NCBI GenBank assembly: GCA_024102975.1
Contig: JAGFJD010000217.1
Coordinates: forward strand, 1 to 35,703
Length of the DNA stretch: 35,703 nt
Direction: 5' to 3'
DNA from: Phaeodactylibacter sp.
Lineage (GTDB): Bacteria; Bacteroidota; Bacteroidia; Chitinophagales; Saprospiraceae
This document shows positions 1 to 8,279 of the stretch, piece after piece. The position numbers and the translations under genes were made by a program. Numbering within the stretch: the first letter of the stretch is position 1; the number at the start of each line of letters is the position of its first letter. Under the pieces are notes generated by a model, which did no database searches, had not been told where the DNA came from, and was given only the letters and a program-made list of their open reading frames with translations.

Positions 1-170
1 AGGATGTGATAGATGAGTGGCCTTTGTATGCGGTTTTGCTTTCTCTGTGATAGGGACATGGTGCTGATGTCTGGGAGGAGAGGAGTTTCTGAATGTAGGT
101 ACTTCTGCTTTTGATCTGAAGTCAACACACGGGATGTACATTGTGTCCCGACACGTGGGTCTTCCGATGT

Positions 171-298
171 AGGGCATATAGGCGTTTTCACATAGGACAC
201 ATAGTGCAGGGCGCATGGGGCGGGGGGCATGGGTTTTACCACATAGGGCACATAGGCGTTTTCACATAGGACACATAGTGCAGGGCGCATGGGGCGGG
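171..298. repeat. Pair of 54-bp direct repeats of the cacatagg type
   Basis: Two 54-bp units (171-224 and 245-298) start with agggcayataggcg and end in gcatggggcggg. By eye they differ at one position and sit 74 bp apart. A third, shorter relative is at 17586-17632. The second unit ends exactly where recognisable coding sequence of the neighbouring broken gene begins. I see no gene in 1-298. The first 170 bases hold only a loose hairpin around 129-155 (cggga / tcccg). Confidence 0.8.
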
Positions 299-909
299 AT
301 AGTGGCCGCGCCGGCGTATACCAGTCCGCCGTAGCGGTTGAACACTTTGAATTCCAGCACTTCGGAAACGGTTCCGGGATGGGCGAAGATGCCGAAGTGG
401 TCGTTCCGCCCGTCGCCGTTGGGGGAAAAAGCATTGGGGATATAGATGGAGCAACCTGCCGGCAGGAACAGGCTGTCCAGGGTTGCGGTGCAGCCCGTTT
501 CGTCCCGGATGAAGAGGGTGTGCCGGCCGCCCCCGAGGCCTTCCAGGTGCGGGTTGGGAGAGAGCCGGAGGGAATCCGGCCCGTACCCGGGTACGGCCAG
601 GGTGTCGACATAATATCCCGGTTCGCTGTGCCCATAGTGCGCCTCTCCCCGGCAGATGACGGCCTCCACCGTATCGGTAACATCGCAGCAGTAGGGCGGG
701 CAATAGCCTATATCCGTGACGGTTGTCGCGATATCGTAGTCCGTTTCCACCAGCCAGGCCTCCCGCCGGCCGCCCTCTTCGGCCGCGAACTCTGCCGGCA
801 CGGGATCAAACGCCAGTTCCCCGGTTATGCAGGGCAGCCCACTAGGAGTCGAGGCCGAGCGTGTGCAGGAGGCATGGAGTGTCCAAACATCAGACGGGTA
901 GCCCGGCAA
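299..909 (-). pseudogene. Fragment of a T9SS surface protein (type B / CHU_C gliding-type C-terminal domain), cut at both ends
   Basis: The minus-strand frame encodes about 200 residues. The first part has beta-sandwich-like sequence with cysteines (YCPPYCC, DETGCTATLDSL). It is followed by the hallmark start of the gliding-motility-associated C-terminal domain, IYIPNAFSPNGDGRND, then VLEFKVFNRYGGLVY. In this family the domain continues about 40 more residues, through a WDG motif and a PAGTYVY-like strand. Here the match stops at the boundary with the 54-bp repeat (position 298) and the frame runs into repeat sequence. There is no signal peptide, and about 20 bp upstream of the first ATG the 931-1030 hairpin repeat begins. 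It is therefore most likely a remnant of a larger gene. The first 20 or so residues may not be native. Confidence 0.7.
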
Positions 910-930
910 GCTCTCTAAAGCATGATCTTA

Positions 931-1030
931 TACTGGCGAACGCGTGGCTTTGTCAGGAACAAAACCAGCGATGCCAGTATATACTGACCCGGCGGGTTTT
1001 GCAGTCGACAAAACCTGCCGTGCGTCAGTA
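931..1030 (-). repeat. TACTGAC double-hairpin element, long form, copy 1
   Basis: Two consecutive 49-nt imperfect hairpins (931-979 and 982-1030). Each is bounded by TACTGRC and GYCAGTA and contains an inner GGTTTTGT / ACAAAACC stem. It is the reverse complement of copies at 24303-24402 and 27686-27785. The outer ends extend to TTATACTG / CAGTATAA, so the whole unit has terminal inverted repeats. There is no coding capacity. It resembles REP/BIME or MITE-type non-autonomous elements. Confidence 0.85.
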
Positions 1031-1041
1031 TAACATTCAAA

Positions 1042-1065
1042 CCTGATGCGCATGCCCCTCACCCC
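1042..1065 (-). repeat. 24-bp repeat spanning a stop codon, copy 1
   Basis: An identical 24-bp sequence also occurs at 12422-12445. On the minus strand it reads GGGGTGAGGGGC followed by ATGCGCATCAGG. In both places the TGA inside it is the stop codon of an unrelated minus-strand gene, in the same register. It contains the palindrome ATGCGCAT. Confidence 0.85.
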
Positions 1066-2504
1066 ACCTTCTCCAGCACCTCTACCAGCCAGCTCTTATT
1101 CGCCACCGCCTGGCTGCCCTCCACTTCCCTGCGCAGGGCGCCGATGCGCCGGGCGAGGGCTTCCCGCCGCAGCCCGGGCGCTTCCAGGCGCAGTTCGTAG
1201 ATCTTTCTGGCCAGGTTCAGGAAGGCGGCGTTGGCCGATTTGCGGTAACCGGAAATCTCGCGGTTGCGCAGCAGATACTTTTTGAACGCCTCCACCAGGG
1301 CGAAGAAGGCCTCCGGCTCGTCCAGCTCGTAGTAGCTCTTCAGCTGGATGATCTTGGCGCCGAGATGATAGGAGGTGTCGGTGAATTCCACATCCTGGAG
1401 CTGCAAAAGGGCCTGCTTGTACTCCGCCCGGGCGTAGCAGAGGGCCGCCCGGTTGTAGGCCACGGCGTTGAGGCGGCCGTCTTCCGGCAGGAAGGGCTGG
1501 TACTGGCGGATGAACCGTTCGGCCCATTCGAAGGCACGGGTACGGATGGCGGTGGTGACAATATTTTTAAACGACCACTCCGTGAGCTGGCCGTGGACGA
1601 AGAGCAACTCCCGCTCCAGCATGAGCTCATAGAGCCGGAACACCTCGGCGTAGTAGCTTCCGCTGCCCGAGTTGATCTGCCGGATGCAGTGGTTGAGGGC
1701 ATAGTGGTAGAGGGTGCGCAACTCGTCGGCAGTGACTACCTCCGGTTTTTCCAGCAGCAAGCCTTTCAGCCCGAAATAATGCGCTTCCTCCTGCGGCTGC
1801 TCCAGCATCAGCAGGGCCTGGTAGTAGAGGTGCAGGGCAGGCTGCTCCTGCAGGGCGCCGCTCTCCCGGCAAACCTTCCGCACGTCTTCCAGGAACCGGC
1901 AATTATAGCCGGCATTGATCACCGCATTGCGGCTGGCCATATCGCAGGCGATGCGTAGTTTGTTGCACCAGTAGTAGCGGTCCAGCGCGTCGCTCTCCTG
2001 CTGGAGGTGAGCGGTGAAGCGGCGCTGCTGCCGGTTGAGCTCGCAGAGGTCCAGCTGTTGTTCGAGCCGGGCCTGCTCCAGGAAGAACTCGTAGCTGCGG
2101 CCAGCCTGCCGCAGCAGCAGCTGGCGGGCGCGGCGCGCATTGCGCACGATGTGCTTATCGGCGTCCCGCTCCAGCAGCTCGTTTATGAGCAGGCGCTTTT
2201 CCGCAGCCGGCCGCCGCTCGTACTGCAGGTAGGCCAGGAAGCCGTACAGCAACTGCAGCAGGTCGCTGATAAAATTGTCGAGGCGGGCGTTGTTGTAAGG
2301 TTCGTCCGGGAACAGGGCCGCCCAGGCGGCAGCTCGGCTCATTTCCTCCGCATCAAAAGCGGGCGCAAAACCGTTTAGCCAGCTGTATAGCTCCACCACT
2401 TTTTCGTGGCGGTTGAAAAAGGGCGAGCAGGCATAATGGCCGAAGCGGGTGCGCTCGCGGGCACTCAGGGTACGGAGGAGGCCGATGAGGCTGGCGTTGT
2501 GCAT
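1059..2504 (-). CDS. Helical protein of unknown function, 481 residues
   Basis: I do not recognise the family. The protein is rich in Leu, Ala, Arg, Glu and Tyr with repeated amphipathic helices, such as ARRARQLLLRQAGRSYEFFL and stretches around YNRAALCYARAEYKQALLQL. This suggests an all-alpha, TPR-like repeat protein. No signal peptide or membrane segment is seen, so it is probably cytoplasmic. The frame is open upstream to 2657, but I chose the ATG at 2504 because the upstream part (Asn/Tyr-rich YNDYIYNDYKNN-type sequence) is a translation of the AT-rich palindromic repeat at 2543-2633. From 2504 the protein starts MHNASLIGLLRTLS, a normal N-terminus. The stop codon lies inside a 24-bp repeat shared with the TMEM220-like gene at 12439. 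Confidence 0.75.
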   Translation of the reverse strand: MHNASLIGLLRTLSARERTRFGHYACSPFFNRHEKVVELYSWLNGFAPAFDAEEMSRAAAWAALFPDEPYNNARLDNFISDLLQLLYGFLAYLQYERRPAAEKRLLINELLERDADKHIVRNARRARQLLLRQAGRSYEFFLEQARLEQQLDLCELNRQQRRFTAHLQQESDALDRYYWCNKLRIACDMASRNAVINAGYNCRFLEDVRKVCRESGALQEQPALHLYYQALLMLEQPQEEAHYFGLKGLLLEKPEVVTADELRTLYHYALNHCIRQINSGSGSYYAEVFRLYELMLERELLFVHGQLTEWSFKNIVTTAIRTRAFEWAERFIRQYQPFLPEDGRLNAVAYNRAALCYARAEYKQALLQLQDVEFTDTSYHLGAKIIQLKSYYELDEPEAFFALVEAFKKYLLRNREISGYRKSANAAFLNLARKIYELRLEAPGLRREALARRIGALRREVEGSQAVANKSWLVEVLEKVG

Positions 2505-2542
2505 GACAAGCGGCGGTTTGGGATGGCCTGGAGGGCAAAGGC

Positions 2543-2633
2543 CGTTATTTTTATAATCATTATAAATATAATCGTTATTTAAAGAATCGTTATATTCATA
2601 ACCGTTACTTTTATAACGATTATAAAAATAACG
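2543..2633. promoter_or_regulatory. AT-rich palindrome with repeated CGTTAT/ATAACG units
   Basis: The outermost 15 bp are perfect inverted repeats (CGTTATTTTTATAAT at 2543-2557, its complement at 2619-2633). The pairing continues inward with few mismatches. CGTTAT or its complement recurs about six times at roughly 10-30 bp spacing. It ends 39 bp upstream of the start codon at 2504, so it could be an operator array, a 5' UTR structure or an AT-rich mobile repeat. The function is unknown. Confidence 0.6.
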
Positions 2634-2869
2634 ATCCTGGGATGAGGCCCACCACATTTTCAGAAATTTGCACTTTTATACCTTAACGCAATCCGATACA
2701 GGTTCAGCGCCTGAAAAAAGCCAGAAAAATAAATCAAACTAGCCTAATGATAATAGTTTATTCCAAATTATTGCTTCTAAAAATCCTAGAAATCTAAAAA
2801 ATTGTACTTTCCTCCACCCTTGAATTGGCCTATTTTTAGGTTGTAAATGAGGCTGCCCCCGCCCATCCC

Positions 2870-2896
2870 ATGAAAAAGAAAACCCGAGTTTCATGA
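2870..2896 (+). other. Eight-codon upstream ORF overlapping the next start (ATGA)
   Basis: ATG at 2870 opens a short frame (MKKKTRVS) whose TGA stop at 2894-2896 overlaps the ATG at 2893 of the large surface-protein gene. Both starts have the same atgaaaaag context. It could couple translation or be an alternative start by chance. Confidence 0.25.
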
Positions 2897-5800
2897 AAAA
2901 GCTATTCTCTTTGTTCGTTTCTATCGCTGTTCTATGGCTGTCTGCCGAAGCCCAGGAATGCCTGATGCTGCGCCTTTCCCAGGCTGAGGCCCGGGCCGGG
3001 GATACGGCCGATATCCACCTGACCTACCACGGCAGCGTGCCGTTCGTCGGTTTCGGCTTTTCCGTAACTTACGACGAGGCAGTTTTGCAGCCCATTGCTG
3101 TGGATGGAGAACACCCCGCCCTGGCCGGCGAGAATGTTTTTGGTGCCGCCATCGAACCCCAGGGTACCCCAAGGGTTTCCTTTCTTGGCTATACCGACAG
3201 CCTGGAACCCGTCGCCGGCCTGCAGGACGGAGACACCCTGTATACCATCCGGTTTGCCGTCCTCGCTTCAACTGCCTGGTCTCCGGTCCGCTTTGCTGAC
3301 GGCACCACGCCAATCGAACTGGTTGGCGCACTGGGGTTCAGCTATGTCCCTGCCTCCTATTTCCTGCTGGACGGCGGCATCGGCGCCAACGGCAATTCCC
3401 TGCCGGAAGCCAGCCTGGCCGGCGCCTGCCTGAACCGCCCGGATTGCAATGACCCCAACAGCGGCGCCATCAGCCTCCTTCCGGAACCGGGCGCAGAACC
3501 CGGCACCGTTGCCTGGTCCGATGATGACTCCAACCTGCTGTCCACCGGCTTGTCTCCCGGCAACTTCCCGGCCGGCGCTTACTTCCTGGAAATAAGCGGC
3601 CCTTCCGGCCCTGCCCGCACCGGCCGCGCCCGACTGTATGCAGACGCCCTCCTCGTCCGCCCCGAGGTGACAGCGGCCTCCTGCGCCGGCCCGCCCGACG
3701 GCAGCGCCAGCCTGCAGGTTTCCGATACGGGCGGCGGCGCATTGGCCTACGCATGGTCCGACGGCAGTACCCTGCCCCAACTGGAAAACGCAGCCGCCGG
3801 CAGTTATTTCGTAACCGTCACCTCCATAGCGACCGGCTGCACAGCAACAGCATCCGCAGAGGTCGGCCAGCGGGCAGCCATGTACTTCACCGGATCGACG
3901 GTCCGGCCCGTAGTCTGCAGCGAAACCAATTCCGGCGCCATCAACCTCAGCGTCAGCGGGCCGGACGCCAGCGGCCTGATCTACGAATGGGGCAACGGCG
4001 CCCTGGGCGCCAGCCGGCAGAACCTCGCCCCCGGCAGCTATGCCGTCACCGTTTCCAACAACGCCGGCTGCAGCCGCTCCCGGGTTTTTGAGGTTCCCCG
4101 CCAGGACGGCCTCCACCTGAATGCCCAGCAGGCAAGCCAGTGGCTCAACTGCATCAACCCCTCCGGCTTCATCGACCTGGCGACGCCCCGCCTGAGCAAT
4201 TTTATAGAATACGCCTGGAGCAACTTCCAAACCACGGAAGACCTTGCCGGACTGGTCCCGGGCAACTACTCAGTCAGCGTTTACGACCCGGCCACCGGAT
4301 GCTCCGGAACCAAAAACTTTGCCTTCGGGCACGAACCGATAGAGACCACGCCTAACGTAGTTTGCACATCCGGCCCCGGCGGGCAACAGCTCACCGTCAT
4401 GGCAGTCGCCTGGGGCGGAGGTGGCAGCGTCCCGCCGTTCCGCTTCGACTGGAGCGGCGGTTATGAAATTGATTCCGGCACATTCCATTCCACCATCCTG
4501 GCAGCAGAAGGAGAATCCTACAGCGTCACCATAACCGACATGCTGGGATGCCAGGAGGTAATGGCCCCCATCCTCGCCGAATGCCTCTCCGGGCCGGAAA
4601 ACGGCCCCGGCGCCCCGCCTGCGGATAACCCCCCGGCAGCTCCGGAATCGGGCCAGGCCGCCTTCAGCATGAGCGCCCTGGCCACGACCGGCAGCCAGGG
4701 AGAAGTGGTGTGCGTACCGATACAGGCAGGCGGAACAGCGGAACTGGAGAGCTTCCATTTCAGCTTCTCCTGGGACCCCTCCATGCTGGAATACCAAAGC
4801 ATAGAAATCGTGGACCCCGCTTTCGAAAACACCGTTTTCTACCGGGATTTCTACCCCCACCTCGGCATCGACTGGGAATATGCCGGCGCCCCGCTGGCAC
4901 TCGACACGCCAACCGTAGCCTACCAGGTTTGCTTTGAAATCCTGGCAGACAAAGGCAACGCCTTCCTTTGGAACAGCCCATACCCTCTGGAGAACCGCTA
5001 TGATTCCCCCGCAGGCCAGCAAATCCTCGTCTTCCGGGAAAATGCCGTCCGCATAAACTGCGGCACGCCCCTGAACGCGTCGGTAGAAGAAGCCTCTCCC
5101 CCTACCCTTCCCGGCAGCCAGGACGGCTTCATCCGGCTGTCCGTACCCGACGGCAGGCCGGTTCATGCCTATGAATGGTTCCGCGCCGACACGGTTTTCC
5201 AAACCGGCAACCACCGCCTCCTGCAAAACCTGGAGCCGGGAACCTACAGCGTCCGGGTAGAAGACAGAGACAACTGCGCCGCCCTCATCGAAGGGATCAC
5301 CTTAAATGCCGCGGTTTCCAACCAGGACACCACCATCTGCCCGGGCGACAGCCTCCAACTCTCCGCCGACGCCCCGGATGCCGTAAGTTATTCCTGGGAA
5401 CCCGCCTTCCTGCTCAGCTGCAGCGATTGCCCCAACCCCGTCACCGAACCGCTGTTCGGCGACCAAACCTTTGTGGTGACCACGACGGACGCCATGGGAA
5501 GCGAGACAACGACCGAAATCAACGTCTTCGTGCGCAACTACCTCGACTTCGGCCTGCTGCCCTTCTCCAACAGCCCCGTCTGCGAAGGAGACACCCTGGT
5601 ATTCGATCCCAACGTCATCGGCGGGCAGTCCTACGCCTGGGCAGATCCCAACCAGGTGGTTTTCTCCACAGCTCCCTTCCCCATCATCCCCGATGTCAGC
5701 CTGGCCGATGCCGGGACCTATTCGCTGGATATCGTAGACGACATTGGCTGTGCAGTCGGCGCGTCCTTCGACGTTCAGGTATTCCCTTCCTTCACAGCCG

Positions 5801-8013
5801 ACATCAGCGCCACCCCTGCCACCTGCAACGGCCTGTGCGACGGCGCCGCCAGCCTGTCTATCAGCGGCGGCACGCCGCCCTACCTGATAAGCTGGGACGA
5901 AGGGCTCAACTGGAGTTCCGACACTTCCCTCGCCGGCCTGTGTGCCGGCGCCTACCCGGTATGGGTGATGGACGAAAACTGCCTGCAAAAACTGGAGGTC
6001 ACGATCGGAGAGGCCGAGCCGCTGAGCGCCAGTTTCAACATCAGCGCCCCCTTTTGCCCCGGCGGCGACATCACCATCGAAATCTTCAACTTCAGCGGAG
6101 GGGCCGGCAGCGGCACGCAGTACTTCTACTCCATCGACGGGGGGCAAACTTTCCAGCCGACGTTCGACGTGCCCTGGCCAATTCCGGCGACGACGGCTTC
6201 GGTTGTTATCCGGGACGATGCCGGCTGCCAGAGCGCCTACCCCATCGACGTAACGCTGCCCGAACCGATCCGTGCCGACATCAGCATCGCCAACGCTTCC
6301 TGCATCAGCCAGGACGACGGCCGGATCACCATCAACTCCGTATTGGGGGGCACGCCTCCTTATACCTATTTCCTCGACGGAATCCAGTACCCCCAGATAG
6401 ATTTCCCGCTGGCAGTTGATGATTACAGCCTGGTAATCATGGATGCCAATAGCTGCACCGCTGAATATCCCGTCGTCATTTCCACCAGCCCCATCGACGC
6501 CATCACCAACGACACCGTCATCTGCGCGGGCGAGTTGGTCCTGCTGCAGGCTGATGCGCCCGGCGCGGTGGCCGCACAGTGGTCGCCCGCAACCGGCCTT
6601 GCCGCTCCGGATCAGCTCAGTACCCTGGCATCTCCAGCGGTTAGCACCACCTATGTGCTCACGGTAGTAGACGATGAAGGCTGCATGGGCACGGACAGCG
6701 TGCAGGTAGCCGTCCTTGCGGGCATACCGTGCCGGGAGGAGTGGCGCGACACCCTGGCCATCGGCGAATCAGGGCAGTGGTGCAGCGTGGCCAGCCAGTT
6801 CGGCTCGCCCATCCCTTATGGCATTACCGAACTGGGGTGCGGCAGCGGGCCGGGCATTGCCGGCATCGACGTCGACAGCCTGGGGCTCTGCGTTGCCTAC
6901 ACAGGCCTGGCGCCGGGCCAGGATACCCTGTGCTTCACCATCTGCGAACTGATCGATACTGCCCATTGCTGGGAGGCCTTCCTCTACCTCACCGTCACCG
7001 AAAACCTGGTATGGCCCGGCGATACCGATTCCAGCGGCCTGGTCGATCAGTATGATCTGCTCAACATTGGCCTGGGCTACGGTGCTGCCGGGCCGGTTCG
7101 CCCCAACGCCAGCCTGGAATGGCAAGGGCAGCCTGCCCCTTTATGGGGAGTATCTACCCCCGCCTCCGCCATTGACTACCGCCACGCCGACACCGATGGC
7201 GACGGCACCATCGACACCGGCGACACCCTCGCCATCAGCCAGAACTGGGGGCTGGCATGGGAAGACGGCAACGGGCGCCCCGGCGGCAACCCTTCCCCAA
7301 CCACCGCCGGCGGCCCGCCCTTCTACCTGCATCCGGACACCCTCATCGAAGGGGCTACTATGCAACTGCCCCTCATCCTGGGCACGGAGGAAACGCCCGC
7401 TGCCGGCGTCTACGGGCTGGCCTTCAGCCTCTACTTCGACGAATCGGTCGTGCAGGACGGCAGCGCCGCACTGGTGCTGTCCGACTCCTGGCTGGGCGAC
7501 CCCGCCCAGAACCTGATCTACATGCAGCGCCGGGACGACGGCGCCGGCCGCATCGACGCCGGCATCACCCGCATCAACGGCATCGACGCCAGCGGATACG
7601 GCCCCATCGGCGACCTGTTCATCACCATCGAAGACGACATCCTGGCCCGGAACCTCGACCTCGAAGCCTTGTTCGAAATCCGCGACGTGCGCATCATCAA
7701 CTACCAGGAAGAAACCCTCCCTGTCGACACGCCGCCTACCGTTGCCCCGGTACTGAGCAGCCGGCAGGAGCAGCCCCTGCCCGGCCGCCTCCGCCTGTCG
7801 CCCAACCCGGCCCGCCGCCACTTCCGGCTGAGCGGCGCGGCGATACCCCTGGAGCAGGTACAGATCCTGAACACCATGGGGCAGCTGGTGCGGAGCTGGC
7901 GCCGGCCGGCACCGGACAAGCCGTTCTCCCTGGAGGGCGTGGTTCCGGGCTTGTACCTGGTTCAAGCGCAGGCCGGCAGGGCAGCAGGCACCTGGTGGCT
8001 GGTGGTGGAGTAA
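2893..8013 (+). CDS. Giant T9SS surface protein with cohesin-like, SprB-like and dockerin-like modules (1706 residues)
   Basis: Signal peptide at residues 1-20 (MKKLFSLFVSIAVLWLSAEA). A cohesin-like beta-sandwich spans about 20-175, with a second at about 590-725 and a third at about 1474-1612. Between them are many SprB/PKD-like repeats (GGTPPYLISWDEG, GNYSVSVYDPATGCSG, GTPPYTYF; about 180-560 and 735-1310). A dockerin-like double calcium-loop region lies at about 1373-1456 (GDTDSSGLVDQYDLL and DTDGDGTIDTGDTL). The type A T9SS sorting domain is at about 1635-1706 (LRLSPNPARRHFRLS ... GLYLVQAQ). Such proteins cross the outer membrane through T9SS and are anchored to the surface or released; adhesion is the likely role. 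The start is the ATG directly before the signal peptide. A palindromic element follows the gene. Confidence 0.9.
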   Translation: MKKLFSLFVSIAVLWLSAEAQECLMLRLSQAEARAGDTADIHLTYHGSVPFVGFGFSVTYDEAVLQPIAVDGEHPALAGENVFGAAIEPQGTPRVSFLGYTDSLEPVAGLQDGDTLYTIRFAVLASTAWSPVRFADGTTPIELVGALGFSYVPASYFLLDGGIGANGNSLPEASLAGACLNRPDCNDPNSGAISLLPEPGAEPGTVAWSDDDSNLLSTGLSPGNFPAGAYFLEISGPSGPARTGRARLYADALLVRPEVTAASCAGPPDGSASLQVSDTGGGALAYAWSDGSTLPQLENAAAGSYFVTVTSIATGCTATASAEVGQRAAMYFTGSTVRPVVCSETNSGAINLSVSGPDASGLIYEWGNGALGASRQNLAPGSYAVTVSNNAGCSRSRVFEVPRQDGLHLNAQQASQWLNCINPSGFIDLATPRLSNFIEYAWSNFQTTEDLAGLVPGNYSVSVYDPATGCSGTKNFAFGHEPIETTPNVVCTSGPGGQQLTVMAVAWGGGGSVPPFRFDWSGGYEIDSGTFHSTILAAEGESYSVTITDMLGCQEVMAPILAECLSGPENGPGAPPADNPPAAPESGQAAFSMSALATTGSQGEVVCVPIQAGGTAELESFHFSFSWDPSMLEYQSIEIVDPAFENTVFYRDFYPHLGIDWEYAGAPLALDTPTVAYQVCFEILADKGNAFLWNSPYPLENRYDSPAGQQILVFRENAVRINCGTPLNASVEEASPPTLPGSQDGFIRLSVPDGRPVHAYEWFRADTVFQTGNHRLLQNLEPGTYSVRVEDRDNCAALIEGITLNAAVSNQDTTICPGDSLQLSADAPDAVSYSWEPAFLLSCSDCPNPVTEPLFGDQTFVVTTTDAMGSETTTEINVFVRNYLDFGLLPFSNSPVCEGDTLVFDPNVIGGQSYAWADPNQVVFSTAPFPIIPDVSLADAGTYSLDIVDDIGCAVGASFDVQVFPSFTADISATPATCNGLCDGAASLSISGGTPPYLISWDEGLNWSSDTSLAGLCAGAYPVWVMDENCLQKLEVTIGEAEPLSASFNISAPFCPGGDITIEIFNFSGGAGSGTQYFYSIDGGQTFQPTFDVPWPIPATTASVVIRDDAGCQSAYPIDVTLPEPIRADISIANASCISQDDGRITINSVLGGTPPYTYFLDGIQYPQIDFPLAVDDYSLVIMDANSCTAEYPVVISTSPIDAITNDTVICAGELVLLQADAPGAVAAQWSPATGLAAPDQLSTLASPAVSTTYVLTVVDDEGCMGTDSVQVAVLAGIPCREEWRDTLAIGESGQWCSVASQFGSPIPYGITELGCGSGPGIAGIDVDSLGLCVAYTGLAPGQDTLCFTICELIDTAHCWEAFLYLTVTENLVWPGDTDSSGLVDQYDLLNIGLGYGAAGPVRPNASLEWQGQPAPLWGVSTPASAIDYRHADTDGDGTIDTGDTLAISQNWGLAWEDGNGRPGGNPSPTTAGGPPFYLHPDTLIEGATMQLPLILGTEETPAAGVYGLAFSLYFDESVVQDGSAALVLSDSWLGDPAQNLIYMQRRDDGAGRIDAGITRINGIDASGYGPIGDLFITIEDDILARNLDLEALFEIRDVRIINYQEETLPVDTPPTVAPVLSSRQEQPLPGRLRLSPNPARRHFRLSGAAIPLEQVQILNTMGQLVRSWRRPAPDKPFSLEGVVPGLYLVQAQAGRAAGTWWLVVE

Positions 8014-8083
8014 TGCTGCTTCAGGGAGCGATAGAGGGCCACAGAGGAAATCCGGACAAGCAGTATGGAAGCCGATAACCAAT

Positions 8084-8246
8084 AGACTTGTTCGGCAGGG
8101 GTAGGATGGTGGGAAAATTGAGCTGTTTTCGACCACGCGAAGGCTTTTTTCGGCCGCATAGCCATAGCTATACGGCCGAAAAAAGGCACAGTGTGGGAAG
8201 AAAAGAGCCAATTTGCGCCCATCATACTACCCGCCGAACAAGTCTG
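8084..8246. repeat. 163-bp palindromic element between convergent genes
   Basis: Outer arms AGACTTGTTCGGC (8084) and GCCGAACAAGTCT (ending 8246) pair perfectly and continue with few mismatches (GGGTAGGATGGTGGG against CCCATCATACTACCC). The centre (8144-8185) is a second near-perfect hairpin, CTTTTTTCGGCCG ... CGGCCGAAAAAAG, around ATAGC/GCTAT. The T and A runs could make it a bidirectional terminator for the flanking convergent genes. Its size and TIR-like arms also suit a MITE. Confidence 0.75.
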
Positions 8247-8279
8247 ATAATGGAAGCGGGCCCACGGAGGACTCCATAA

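Noticed and set aside
262..703. Alternative minus-strand Arg/Pro-rich frame at 236-703
   Set aside because: It overlaps the recognisable type B domain frame and has the composition of a shadow frame.
2893..8013. Cellulosome scaffoldin
   Set aside because: There is no carbohydrate-binding module or partner dockerin enzyme, and the protein ends with a T9SS sorting domain, so a general surface protein is more likely.
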